Source of the DNA: a virus
Length of the DNA: 46,363 nucleotides
Direction: 5' to 3' (one strand)
IMG/VR virus record: IMGVR_UViG_3300035698_030421
Coordinates: 1 to 46,363 of that record
Every line of letters begins with the position of its first letter. Position 1 is the stretch's first letter. This document shows positions 6,733-15,480 of the stretch, in pieces. Both the position numbers and the translations under genes were made by a program. The notes beneath the pieces are model-generated. The model did no database searches, was not told the DNA's origin, and worked only from the letters and a program-made list of their open reading frames with translations.

Positions 6733-8333
6733 TACAACTCTTCCTCATCTTGTGGCATCAAGTAGTCTTGAATAGTGCGTCTTGTTGTTTTTGGAGCAAG
6801 CGTTTTAACAGCTTTACTGGCTCCACTTTTAACTTGAGATGTTCCAATTGTATCAAGAATCTTTGGCAAGAGAATAGCGGTGGCAGCACCAGTCAAAGCT
6901 CCACCTTTAGCGTCACCCTTTTTACTGCCTACATAGCCACCAACTGCCCCGCCAACAACTCCCCTAGTAATTGGCCCTCCACTGATTAATGCAGGGAGCA
7001 TCCTTGAGAAAATAACATTTGTAATTGAGCCAATTTTACCTTGACCTTTGGCCAAAGCCTCTTTGCTCCAAGATTCAATTATCTTCCAATTGTGATAATC
7101 ATTCATCATTTTTTTCCAAATAGGATAACCAGCATCATCGGCAGCTTGACTTAACAAAGAACGTCCTTTGTTGTTCATCAACTGATAGGCTCTAGTTTGA
7201 ATTTCTTTAACACCAGATGGAGTTTTACCTTGTTCATAGGCTTTGCGAGCTTTGTCACCAAAATCTTTGAGCAATGTATATGTTTCATCGAAATCTTTCA
7301 TGTTTGGTTGTTTGGAACCCTTGAGCAATTCATCACTTGCTTCACCAGCTTTTGCAGTGAGTAATTTTACTCCTTCACCAAAATTGGTCTTTATTTTGTT
7401 GAGTGCTTTAATTGTTTTGGCATCTTTTAATCTAATAGCTTGAGTAATTTCATCATCTAGTGCAGAAGTAATATTGTTAAAATCAATTGGTGGAAGTTCT
7501 TTAGAAAATTGTTTAGAGAATTTTTTAGTGTCATCAGCAAGAGAACTTAAGGTTGTACCAGAGCTTTGAAAAAGTTTTTTTGGATTAAGCTCCATCTTTT
7601 TATTAGCTATAAATTCAAGAGTTTCATTAACGCCAGTTCTTTCAGCAGTTTCCTTGAACCCTTCTTTAATTCCCTTGACAATTTGACCTTGAGATGGTTG
7701 CAAAATTTGAGAAGCAGCATCTCTTTTCATTCCTTGGATAGTCCCTTTTACCCCTTTAGCAGCCGCCGTGTCACCAATTGCGGCAGTAACTTTAGTAAGT
7801 AATTTTTTAGCAGGGCCAGTAGCAGCAGAAAAAACTTTACCAAAAATATAGTCAAGAGCTAATTCACTTGAGGCTTTTTTAATTTGAATTTGTTCTTCAC
7901 TAGCATCTTTTCCAGCTCCAACAAAAGGGATTGTTTTTTGAGCAAATTCTTTACCCATTTTCATAGGATTTAAAACGCCACTCTGTTTCAGTCTCTCTTT
8001 AATTGGAAGCTTCATTAACTCTTCTCGTTTTTTATCTTCTTCCTCAGCATTAGGTCTAGTAGTATCAAGGCTCCCCGTGGCAACACCCTTGGCAAGTTTA
8101 ATATTTTCTGGGTAAAGGAAATTGGCAACACCCTCAGCAGCTTTTCCAACTCCACCAGCTACCTTTTGAACTGCATTTTGTGGTTGAGCTTGAGGTTGAG
8201 CATCACCAACCATATCCTGATATTGAGGATATTTTTGAATCATCATTTGCCCCAATTCAGTATCATCCATATCCTGATATTGAGGAAATTTTGTCTTAAT
8301 CGTCTGGCCGAATTGTTGTAATGTCATTGACAT
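6732..8333 (-). CDS. Probable internal virion / DNA ejection protein
   Basis: 533 residues. The N-terminus contains a duplicated motif FPQYQDMDD / YPQYQDMVG (residues about 15-42), a feature I associate with phage internal virion proteins; the DNA shows the same duplication (8213-8231 and 8270-8288). The middle is long helix, and residues about 440-500 are glycine/alanine-rich and hydrophobic (SGGPITRGVVGGAVGGYVGS), suitable for membrane insertion during DNA entry. It is the last of three consecutive genes after the stabilisation protein, as with the P22 gp7-gp20-gp16 ejection set. Confidence 0.6.
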   Translation of the reverse strand: MSMTLQQFGQTIKTKFPQYQDMDDTELGQMMIQKYPQYQDMVGDAQPQAQPQNAVQKVAGGVGKAAEGVANFLYPENIKLAKGVATGSLDTTRPNAEEEDKKREELMKLPIKERLKQSGVLNPMKMGKEFAQKTIPFVGAGKDASEEQIQIKKASSELALDYIFGKVFSAATGPAKKLLTKVTAAIGDTAAAKGVKGTIQGMKRDAASQILQPSQGQIVKGIKEGFKETAERTGVNETLEFIANKKMELNPKKLFQSSGTTLSSLADDTKKFSKQFSKELPPIDFNNITSALDDEITQAIRLKDAKTIKALNKIKTNFGEGVKLLTAKAGEASDELLKGSKQPNMKDFDETYTLLKDFGDKARKAYEQGKTPSGVKEIQTRAYQLMNNKGRSLLSQAADDAGYPIWKKMMNDYHNWKIIESWSKEALAKGQGKIGSITNVIFSRMLPALISGGPITRGVVGGAVGGYVGSKKGDAKGGALTGAATAILLPKILDTIGTSQVKSGASKAVKTLAPKTTRRTIQDYLMPQDEEEL

Positions 8334-8334
8334 A

Positions 8335-9600
8335 TTATCTTATTCCTAATGGGTCATCCCCCTCTCCACTGACCCAATCTGAGCCAAACTTAGATGATAA
8401 CCCTTGTTCAATTGCATCAAGTTGTGATACCGCAGTTGGACCCAAAACTTTCAACTCTATTGCGTCTGGAAGCAGGTCAAGATAAAAGTCTCTATCTTTA
8501 TCAGACAAACGACCTCTCTCATAAAGTCTGGCCAAATCCATTCCGAGTAAGCTTTTAGCAACTTTAATTTTTGCTGCTTCTGGGGTTTTTGGAACAATGC
8601 CCAATAATTTACCTGGGTCTATTAATTCTCTATAATTTTTTAATTGTTCTTTGATGCCACTCATTGTTTTCTTTTCATCATCACTAATTGGTCTACTAGC
8701 CATAGCAACAACTACATCATCTCTGTTAGCCATTGGAACATTGGTAATTTTCATATCACCAGAGGTAATTCTATCAACGTAACTATTTACAGCTTGAGTA
8801 TTAGCTCCACCCATAGAGTCATACATTCCCCGAAGGTCTTGCATACTCTCATTAGCTGGGCCCCATGGACTATATTGAGTATAAGTGCTCATCAAAGTAC
8901 TGAAATCAACACTGTCACCATATTTAGCGAATAAATCTTTTGGAGTCATTTTTCCCTTAATATCAGCAGTAGCATTGGCCTGCAAAGCTTCTGCGGAACC
9001 AGGGGCACCAGACTTAGCCAATTGAGCCTTTTGATAAGCAGTCATTTTTTCATAAGGAAGCATAGCAAGTTCATATGATTGTTTTAATTGTTTCTCTTGT
9101 GCCTCTTGTTGGTCGGCCTGTTGCTGCATACCAGCAGCCTGTTGATATTCACTGAAAGCATTTTGATATTTAGTTTGAGCAGAATCAGCTAGAGCTTTGG
9201 CCGAAGTAACAACTCCTTGATAACCAGCTACACCCTCTCCAACAACATCTGAAACGTCGCCCATTCTTTGAGTAAGTAAATCAGAGGTATTTGAATATTC
9301 TTTAAGTTCTTGGCCAACATGTTCACTAACTAATTTTCCTTTAGTAAAAGGATTGAAAATACCTTGATATTTCTCTCGAGCTACAGCAGGAGCAGAAAAA
9401 TAACTAGACATAGCATCGTTGCTTTGTTCAATTAAATCTTTATTGTAGCCAAGCTTTTTGTTCAAAGCTTCTTTCAATTTAAAAGAAAGAGTAGCAGAAT
9501 CACCAGCAACTTTTGCATACTTTTCAGATGCAGCAGAAGCCCCCTCCTTGGCTGGAGCGGTGGCTGATTGAATGTCGGTTAAGTAGTCTTGTACTGCCAT
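8335..9600 (-). CDS. Probable internal virion / ejection protein
   Basis: 421 residues from the ATG at 9600; a longer version would need a TTG start overlapping the upstream gene. It is alanine- and glutamine-rich and strongly helical (long runs such as AKALADSAQTKYQNAFSEY and QQQADQQEAQEKQLKQ), with no enzymatic motif. Position between two similar genes and composition suggest a virion protein ejected with DNA. Not assigned to a named family. Confidence 0.55.
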   Translation of the reverse strand: MAVQDYLTDIQSATAPAKEGASAASEKYAKVAGDSATLSFKLKEALNKKLGYNKDLIEQSNDAMSSYFSAPAVAREKYQGIFNPFTKGKLVSEHVGQELKEYSNTSDLLTQRMGDVSDVVGEGVAGYQGVVTSAKALADSAQTKYQNAFSEYQQAAGMQQQADQQEAQEKQLKQSYELAMLPYEKMTAYQKAQLAKSGAPGSAEALQANATADIKGKMTPKDLFAKYGDSVDFSTLMSTYTQYSPWGPANESMQDLRGMYDSMGGANTQAVNSYVDRITSGDMKITNVPMANRDDVVVAMASRPISDDEKKTMSGIKEQLKNYRELIDPGKLLGIVPKTPEAAKIKVAKSLLGMDLARLYERGRLSDKDRDFYLDLLPDAIELKVLGPTAVSQLDAIEQGLSSKFGSDWVSGEGDDPLGIR

Positions 9601-9602
9601 AA

Positions 9603-10373
9603 TTATAATAAACTTCCCCAATCGGGATTTTGATAATATTCTTTTCTACCAATATCATATTGAGTCATAGCTTCTCCTCTTTGACCCAAAACACCTCCAG
9701 CAATAGCACCAGTTTTTTCTCTTTCAGTATCTTTCTGGAATCTAGTTGTACCCTTGGCTATATCCTCAAGTTGTCTCTGAGCACCCGTTTCAGTGTTCGA
9801 AACATTGTAATCAGATTTTCTAAGGTAATCTTGTAATCCAGACTGAGATTCTTCTTTTGTTTCAGCAACATCTCTATTTTTAAGACCAGAAAAATATAAC
9901 CCTTTACTCGAGTAGCCTTCTTTAATTCCTCGAAGAAGCTTATCTAAGTTTTTGCCATTTTGTTCTACAAAAGAATCTTCTTGTGCTTGAAGCTCAGCTA
10001 CCATTTTTGTTTTATCTTCACCAATTCTTTCCTTAGTAGTGCTAACATCCGTCAAGTAATCAGAAAGAATTTCATCATAATATGGCTCAAACTCAGCCGT
10101 TGAAATTTCCTCAGCAGCTTTTTCATCAAAATAAAAAGGATTAACCTCACTATATTTAGGAGGAGCACCTGGCATCATATCGGAAATTGTCTTGATGTAG
10201 TCATCAACAGAAGGAATATTCACCCCAGAAGAAGAAGCAGAAACATCACTATATTTACCAGTAGAATCATACTGTTTTTTGGCAGCTTCATAGCTACCAT
10301 CACCCTTTTCCCTCAATCGGTTAAGTTCAGATTGTTGCCCATTTTCGGCCATGTATGTGTCAAAAGGTTTCAT
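9603..10373 (-). CDS. Probable virion/ejection-complex protein
   Basis: 256 residues, acidic and helical, with an early motif TGKYSDVSASSSG that echoes TGKYADVGY in the neighbouring Thr/Ser-repeat protein (10375-10776). It ends with DIGRKEYYQNPDWGSLL. No enzymatic residues are evident. By position it is the first of three ejection-protein candidates. It begins one base after the stop of the repeat protein. Confidence 0.5.
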   Translation of the reverse strand: MKPFDTYMAENGQQSELNRLREKGDGSYEAAKKQYDSTGKYSDVSASSSGVNIPSVDDYIKTISDMMPGAPPKYSEVNPFYFDEKAAEEISTAEFEPYYDEILSDYLTDVSTTKERIGEDKTKMVAELQAQEDSFVEQNGKNLDKLLRGIKEGYSSKGLYFSGLKNRDVAETKEESQSGLQDYLRKSDYNVSNTETGAQRQLEDIAKGTTRFQKDTEREKTGAIAGGVLGQRGEAMTQYDIGRKEYYQNPDWGSLL

Positions 10374-10374
10374 A

Positions 10375-10776
10375 TTAAGTAGTTGTAGTACTAGTTGATG
10401 TTGAGGTGCTAGTGCTTGTACTTGTAGATGTAGAAGTACTCGTGGTTGTCGAGGTGCTCGTACTTGTGCTTGTACTAGTACTAGTTGTCGTTGTAGATGT
10501 AGAGGTTGTCGTGTACCCTACATCGGCATATTTGCCAGTTTCATCAGTATAAAGTTTTAATTTCTTATTCTCCTTATCATAATACATTTTACCAGTTTCT
10601 CCCAGAGGAGCATGTCTTGGTTCATATCCTTTAATCTGGAGCGGTCGATTCATTATTGTGTCATCAATAAAATCGTCCATGTCTTTTATTTTTTTAGAAT
10701 CCTCATCTTTAACAAGAAGGGGATTAAATTTGTTCCTCCAGCTATTATTTTGTTGTTTTAATTCTTCTTCTTTCAT
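10375..10776 (-). CDS. Thr/Ser-repeat tailed virion-module protein
   Basis: 133 residues. Residues 1-88 form a charged domain with GKMYYDKENKKLKLY near 63-77, resembling the GxxYYDxxxxxxxxY beta motif of the 30759-31007 protein. Residues 89-133 are 45 consecutive Thr or Ser, running exactly to the stop. It is one of four genes in this phage with such a tail and lies between the stabilisation protein and the ejection proteins, so it is probably a structural component. The repeat could be an extended, O-glycosylatable linker or surface brush (inference). Confidence 0.7.
   Translation of the reverse strand: MKEEELKQQNNSWRNKFNPLLVKDEDSKKIKDMDDFIDDTIMNRPLQIKGYEPRHAPLGETGKMYYDKENKKLKLYTDETGKYADVGYTTTSTSTTTTSTSTSTSTSTSTTTSTSTSTSTSTSTSTSTSTTTT
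10378..10512 (-). repeat. Thr/Ser codon repeat, 45 codons
   Basis: Every codon encodes Thr or Ser in an alternating pattern with TTT/TTTT interruptions. Codons are mixed (ACA, ACT, ACG, ACC; AGT, AGC, TCT, TCG, TCA), so the DNA is low-complexity but not an exact tandem repeat. Confidence 0.95.
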
Positions 10777-10777
10777 A

Positions 10778-12295
10778 TTAAATTAAATTAGGCAATGGTG
10801 TGTAAAATATATCAAATCCAAGCACTCTGTTACTTTGACCAGAGCTGCTATCAATTCCTTTAAATTTAACTCTATTTCCAACAATATCTTTACCAAATTC
10901 AAAGTAAAGCTCTTTTTTAAATGACTTATACTTTAAAATTGGTTTCCATGGGCCATCATCAATACTGTAAAAAAGCCTGGTTCTTTTTCCTTGTTCAACA
11001 TATATTTTTACCGCTTGAAATAATGCCCTAGCATGAACCCCTGCTACATAATAATTGTGAGTTTCAAAATATGACCTGATTCTTGTACCATCAAAATCGT
11101 TATCATCATCACTAATTTGATATATTTTCCCATCACTAGCTCCAAAGTGAATAAAGTCTTCTGCTGAAACTAACCCATCGTAAGCTTTGTCAGAATAATC
11201 ATACTCATATGAAGTATCATCATAAGTCACTTCTGAGCGGTCATCTCTATATCTGGCAAAAACTCTTGGCTTATGAGCTAATGACCCAACGCTCCACCTC
11301 ATCCTTGCAACATCTAAAACAGCAATACATTTATTAATACTAATATTCTTTTTTTCATTTACTACATCATCTAAATAAATAACGTAATAATCACCCTTTT
11401 TATAAGCACAAAGTCTTTCTAAATTAATTGACTGAACGCCATCAATAATTGGCTGAATGGCTCTTGAGAGTTTGATAATCTCATTACCTCTAACTCCATA
11501 AACACCATCTTTATAAAAATAAATTGTGTAATCTAAAACATTAACAATTGTTCGACTATTGTTTGTACCTGGAGCACCAGGAAATTGGTAAAGAGTATTT
11601 GTATCATACCTCCATAAAGATTCTTCTTTAAAAACAAGCAGACGATTAAAATTCTTACCAAGACCTTTAATTTTATCCCCATCTTTGGGAGAAACATCAA
11701 AATAAAGTCCAGTGTCACTCATGTCCCAAGTAATGTTGTAACTTGTATCTGGGAGCTTGGAAATTGCCACTCTTGATGGATGTTCAACATTTGACACATC
11801 GAGGTTGGCCATATAAAGTCTATCTAAAAATGGTAAAACATATCTAGCTTTTGGAGCCCCGCTTAAATTTGTTGCACTACTCCAAGCACTTCCATTATAA
11901 AAATAAGAGGCATCGGTTCTATTAACTGCAAATAATCCATCTAAAAATGTGGCAAATTCAAATCTTGTGCCAGTGGTAAAAGAGAGACTTTGAGCAGTCC
12001 AGGTATTGTCACTTGGGTCAAACACGTGCATGTCTATTGCTGAGCCAGTATCGGCGGCAACAACTTCTTTTTGATTATTTCCATAATAAAAAGGTGCTAG
12101 TCCAGCAATATCAGTTGCATCGGTAATATCACTTCCTCTTTGAGCATATCCAGTCACCTTCCTCAAGGCCCCAAGCTCTTCTAAATCCCAATTACTAATT
12201 AAATAAAGCTCATCGGCAGCAACCATAAATGGGGATACAGACATTTGCATCCCTCCAGAAAGGTCTCTGATAGGATATATTTCCCAATTTTTCAT
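10778..12295 (-). CDS. P22 gp10-like packaged-DNA stabilisation protein (tail hub propeller)
   Basis: 505 residues with repeated beta-propeller-like blades: GLAPFYYGNNQKEVVAA, FEFATFLDGLFAVNRTD, ARYVLPFLDRLYMAN, RLLVFKEESLWRYDT, YTIYFYKDGVYGVRG. This order of strands with conserved D-x-L-F/Y and FK-ES-L-W elements matches the stabilisation protein of P22-type podoviruses, which closes the portal channel below the adaptor. It comes immediately after the adaptor-like gene, as in P22 (gp4 then gp10). Confidence 0.7.
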   Translation of the reverse strand: MKNWEIYPIRDLSGGMQMSVSPFMVAADELYLISNWDLEELGALRKVTGYAQRGSDITDATDIAGLAPFYYGNNQKEVVAADTGSAIDMHVFDPSDNTWTAQSLSFTTGTRFEFATFLDGLFAVNRTDASYFYNGSAWSSATNLSGAPKARYVLPFLDRLYMANLDVSNVEHPSRVAISKLPDTSYNITWDMSDTGLYFDVSPKDGDKIKGLGKNFNRLLVFKEESLWRYDTNTLYQFPGAPGTNNSRTIVNVLDYTIYFYKDGVYGVRGNEIIKLSRAIQPIIDGVQSINLERLCAYKKGDYYVIYLDDVVNEKKNISINKCIAVLDVARMRWSVGSLAHKPRVFARYRDDRSEVTYDDTSYEYDYSDKAYDGLVSAEDFIHFGASDGKIYQISDDDNDFDGTRIRSYFETHNYYVAGVHARALFQAVKIYVEQGKRTRLFYSIDDGPWKPILKYKSFKKELYFEFGKDIVGNRVKFKGIDSSSGQSNRVLGFDIFYTPLPNLI

Positions 12296-12302
12296 ATTTT
12301 AA

Positions 12303-13490
12303 TTACCACTTATTTATTCTGTCTGATTCAGAGTAAGAGCCAGACCTACCATACCTATTAGCCATTGCCCTATTACCTCTAAATGTTTTGAAACTTCTAG
12401 GGTATGGAGTTTTTAGCCTCATTTGTTCAAGAATCTTGAGCATGTTTCCAAATTCGTTTTTATGGTAAGTAGCTCGAGAATCATTGTTTTTATCTTCCTC
12501 CACCTCACTTGCGGCATAGTGCATATAAAGGTCGGAAAGAGGAATTGGCAATTCATCACCAAAGCTATTTATGTCTGCAAGAATCTTGAAATAAATAAGA
12601 GTACATGTATATCCAGCAGTAGTAGGCTTAGGGCCAAGCTCGACTGTTTCATTAATCTCATCAATGGTGTAGTGATTCAAATTGTCACTTGGGTCAGCAT
12701 CTTGGTCTCTATAAATAGAATCAAAATCTACTTTTGTTCTGTATCTTAAATAATATTCATTATCAGTAGTCCCATCATCAAGTCGATATTTTAATCTGTA
12801 GCCTCTGTCATAATTATCTGGCCAATCATAAGCCTTGACACTTGCTTCGGTTAAAAACTCATACTCAGCTTTTAAAAATTTCCAACGCCTATTTAAACCT
12901 CTGACAATATCATGGACAGTGTTGAATGAGGCCATGATGTCTTTATCAGAAACACTGGTATCATTTTCAGTTTTAGTTTTTTTTCTAACTCTTTTAATTA
13001 CCCAACCAACCTGACTTCTTGTAAGTCCACTACCAGGGGTAGTATCAGACCAACCAGAATACTTTTCAGTAGCAGAATTATAATATCTTGAGCGATAGTA
13101 GTAAGTAGCATCACCATCTTGATGAACATAGGTAGTATTATCTTTGCCCCAATCAAATGACCCAGAAGTAACTAAGGCTTGCCATTCAGCACTAGCAGAA
13201 GTTTTAAATTGAAGGTCATATTGATTCCAAAGAATTTTTTGAATTGGTTCATCTGCATCGTGTTCATGGCCAAGTGCCGTTATTGTCAACGAAGAAACAT
13301 TGGGAGGAGTTGCTGTTAAATCTGTAACCTCAGCTTTTTCATTACCCTGGCCACCAATCAAAAGAAGGTCATTATCAGCAAAATTAGAACTATCTTCAAC
13401 ATAAAGAGTTGTTCCACTTGAATAATCAGTAGAGACTATTGTATAAGGCTCATCTAATATTTTTGGATTTCTAAATGTTATTATTCTCAT
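12303..13490 (-). CDS. Head-tail adaptor-like protein with N-terminal Ig/FN3-like domain
   Basis: 395 residues. Residues about 1-85 are beta-rich (YSSGTTLYVEDSSNFADNDLLLIGG), and about 90-165 look like a fibronectin-III/Ig unit (YDLQFKTSASAEW ... YYYRSRYYNSATEKYSGWS). From about 185 a helical adaptor-like domain follows (DIMASFNTVHDIVRGLNRRWKFL ... YRLKYRLDDG ... ELPIPLSDLYMHYAASEVEE), similar in style to gp4/gp6-type connectors that bind under the portal. The N-terminal extension is unusual for an adaptor. Neighbouring genes encode the stabilisation protein and fibres. Confidence 0.6.
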   Translation of the reverse strand: MRIITFRNPKILDEPYTIVSTDYSSGTTLYVEDSSNFADNDLLLIGGQGNEKAEVTDLTATPPNVSSLTITALGHEHDADEPIQKILWNQYDLQFKTSASAEWQALVTSGSFDWGKDNTTYVHQDGDATYYYRSRYYNSATEKYSGWSDTTPGSGLTRSQVGWVIKRVRKKTKTENDTSVSDKDIMASFNTVHDIVRGLNRRWKFLKAEYEFLTEASVKAYDWPDNYDRGYRLKYRLDDGTTDNEYYLRYRTKVDFDSIYRDQDADPSDNLNHYTIDEINETVELGPKPTTAGYTCTLIYFKILADINSFGDELPIPLSDLYMHYAASEVEEDKNNDSRATYHKNEFGNMLKILEQMRLKTPYPRSFKTFRGNRAMANRYGRSGSYSESDRINKW

Positions 13491-13491
13491 A

Positions 13492-14754
13492 TTATTTTGC
13501 CATAAGTGCTAATATTACTGACCCACCAGCATTGGTTTTCTTTTGGATATATTTTAATACTACATATTCTGGTTCATTTGATGAGCTTTCAGCAGAGGTA
13601 TTTGCACTAGCATATCCTGGGTTTGAGCTAGCGGTAGTAGCTGCGGTGTGAGAGTGGTCTTGTGCAAGGTCTTGAGCTCCAGACCCTTCATTTTCTTTTC
13701 TGTTATCAGATATAGTGCTAAATGTAACAGCATGAGTGTGGCCACTAGTTGAAGTATGTGAGTGAGATTGAGCAGCGTGAGTATGAGTATTTGAGCCACC
13801 AGTGTCACCGATGCTTCCACTAGATGTAGTGATTTTAATATATTTATCAGTTAGGTTTGGAGTCCCATTATCACCATCACAAAGTTTCCATCCAGATGGA
13901 ATAACGCTCTCTATTGTCATTGCAATTCCATTAATAGGAATACTAACTCCAGCAGCAGCTTTGTTTTGATAAGCCATTAACATTTTATAAGCTGGCTCAA
14001 CTGTTTCAGCAGTAACTAGAGAATCAGCACAAGAATTAATTGACTCAGTACCAGTGCCAAAAGAAGCACTGTGAGTATGGTCGCCAATATTTAAACCAGA
14101 AATTACCTTGTTGTCCCCATTTACACCAGATGAGCCTCCAGTAGTAGCACCTCCTTGGGTGTGAGTATTTGTGGTATGTGTATGGGTAATATCATGAGTA
14201 TTGGTTGTGCTTCCACCAGTGCCACCAGCGTTTCCGCTAGTAGCCGCCCCTTTAACATATTTATTGTTCAAATTAATTGTAGAATTGTTTCCGTCGGTTA
14301 CTTTTAAATTAGAATTAGAGGGAGCAGATGTTTGGTCCCAAAGCAATATTCCATTAACAGGAACTTGTTTAATAGATGATTTAATAAAAATTAACTCAAA
14401 ATACGGAGGGTTATTGCTTGCGGCACCATAGGTAACAGCCGTAGTATCTGTAGTCCCACCAGAGGCAGCACCAGAAGTTCCGCTATGAGTGTGGCTTTTG
14501 TTTGACGCATCATTGCTAGAAGCAGACGAACCAGTTCCGCCAGTAGAATTGCCACTAGTATAAGTATGGGTGTGAGAATTTAAAGCGTGACTGTGTGCTG
14601 GAGAAGTGTGGGTATGAGTAGAATTACCACCAGTTACCTCAGCCTCCTCAGCTCCACTAACCTTAGCAAACTTACCATCCAGAGCAGTATATCTACTCCA
14701 GCCGCTTGGTATGCTAGCGTGATTTCCGTACCATGGTATTATGATGTCTGACAT
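13492..14754 (-). CDS. Tail fibre/collar protein with three tandem His-rich collar repeats
   Basis: 420 residues built of three similar blocks (about 1-130, 130-268, 268-420). Each has an entry of the type SGW/GWKLCDGDN-x-PNLTDKYIK, a glycine-rich turn (TGGSNTHTH), a cluster of HTH/HSH pairs and an exit like EPEYVVLKYIQKK. This is the phage tail collar pattern; in T4 gp12 and related fibres the H-x-H histidines bind metal along the trimer axis. It likely forms a trimeric fibre tip involved in host contact. Confidence 0.85.
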   Translation of the reverse strand: MSDIIIPWYGNHASIPSGWSRYTALDGKFAKVSGAEEAEVTGGNSTHTHTSPAHSHALNSHTHTYTSGNSTGGTGSSASSNDASNKSHTHSGTSGAASGGTTDTTAVTYGAASNNPPYFELIFIKSSIKQVPVNGILLWDQTSAPSNSNLKVTDGNNSTINLNNKYVKGAATSGNAGGTGGSTTNTHDITHTHTTNTHTQGGATTGGSSGVNGDNKVISGLNIGDHTHSASFGTGTESINSCADSLVTAETVEPAYKMLMAYQNKAAAGVSIPINGIAMTIESVIPSGWKLCDGDNGTPNLTDKYIKITTSSGSIGDTGGSNTHTHAAQSHSHTSTSGHTHAVTFSTISDNRKENEGSGAQDLAQDHSHTAATTASSNPGYASANTSAESSSNEPEYVVLKYIQKKTNAGGSVILALMAK

Positions 14755-14760
14755 TATGTT

Positions 14761-14952
14761 TTATTCTTTTTTTTCAATAATTTGAGCCACTCTATAATAA
14801 TTCTTTTTAATTAATTCCTTTGCTCTTTTAATAGCCTCCTCCTCAGTTTGTGCAAAAAGTTCCAATACACAAACATCCACCAGTTGAGTTGGAACTGGTT
14901 CACGTTGATAAGCCTGTATAACAAAAACTGTTTCTATAATATTTTCTTTCAT
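14761..14952 (-). CDS. Small protein between fibre genes, unknown function
   Basis: 63 residues, predicted beta-alpha: a strand-rich first half (ETVFVIQAYQREPV) and a helix with AQTEEEAIKRAKELIKKNYY. It resembles short phage proteins with a T/SEEEAIKRA helix of unknown role, and might be a fibre chaperone or accessory. It has tight spacing with both neighbours (5-6 bases). Confidence 0.6.
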   Translation of the reverse strand: MKENIIETVFVIQAYQREPVPTQLVDVCVLELFAQTEEEAIKRAKELIKKNYYRVAQIIEKKE

Positions 14953-14957
14953 ATATT

Positions 14958-15455
14958 TTATTTATTCTGCCCCAAAATAAACCCATCGTAATTACCTGTT
15001 GATGTGCAGATAAATCCAAAAACATCTGTTTTGTTGGCGGTTGTTGATAATGTTGGAGCGGTATTATCGTCCCAATTAATAGTACTAAACCAAGTAATTG
15101 TTCTACTTCCAGTAGCATCTTGAGTAGACCTGATAACAAAAACCTGTCCAACACTAACATTAGAAAGAGTAATTGTAATTGCCGCAGCATTCAAAGCTAC
15201 ATTGTGAATATTTTTTAAACTTAAATTTAGTGTGACTTTTCCACCAGCAGGAGTATTGGCTTGAATACCAAGACCTTTGCGAATTTTATAATCTTGAGAA
15301 GCAACAACCGCAGAAGCATCAACTCCAACCTTGGCCTCCAATGCCTCTAAAGCATCATTGGCATTGATGTGTTGAGTAGAGTGAGCTGGGGAATTTAATT
15401 TATCACTACTAGCTGGATTGCTTAACGAATCTAGGGATGTTGGAAAATCTACCAT
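14958..15455 (-). CDS. Small tail fibre/structural protein
   Basis: 165 residues. The N-terminus (SLDSLSNPASSDKLN, then HSTQHINANDALEALEAKVG, residues about 8-44) is a motif common in phage fibre proteins: a helix that often trimerises at the top of a fibre. The remaining ~115 residues are beta-rich (KVTLNLSLKNIHN, ITITLSNVSVGQVFVI, SRTITWF) and end with NYDGFILGQNK. Likely a receptor-facing or fibre-cap domain. Confidence 0.65.
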   Translation of the reverse strand: MVDFPTSLDSLSNPASSDKLNSPAHSTQHINANDALEALEAKVGVDASAVVASQDYKIRKGLGIQANTPAGGKVTLNLSLKNIHNVALNAAAITITLSNVSVGQVFVIRSTQDATGSRTITWFSTINWDDNTAPTLSTTANKTDVFGFICTSTGNYDGFILGQNK

Positions 15456-15480
15456 ATATTTATCCTAATTATTATTAATA

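Noticed and set aside
6732-10373. Tape measure protein of a long-tailed phage
   Set aside because: The long helical proteins are split over three genes after a P22 gp10-like protein, and no tail tube, sheath or baseplate genes are present; ejection proteins fit better.
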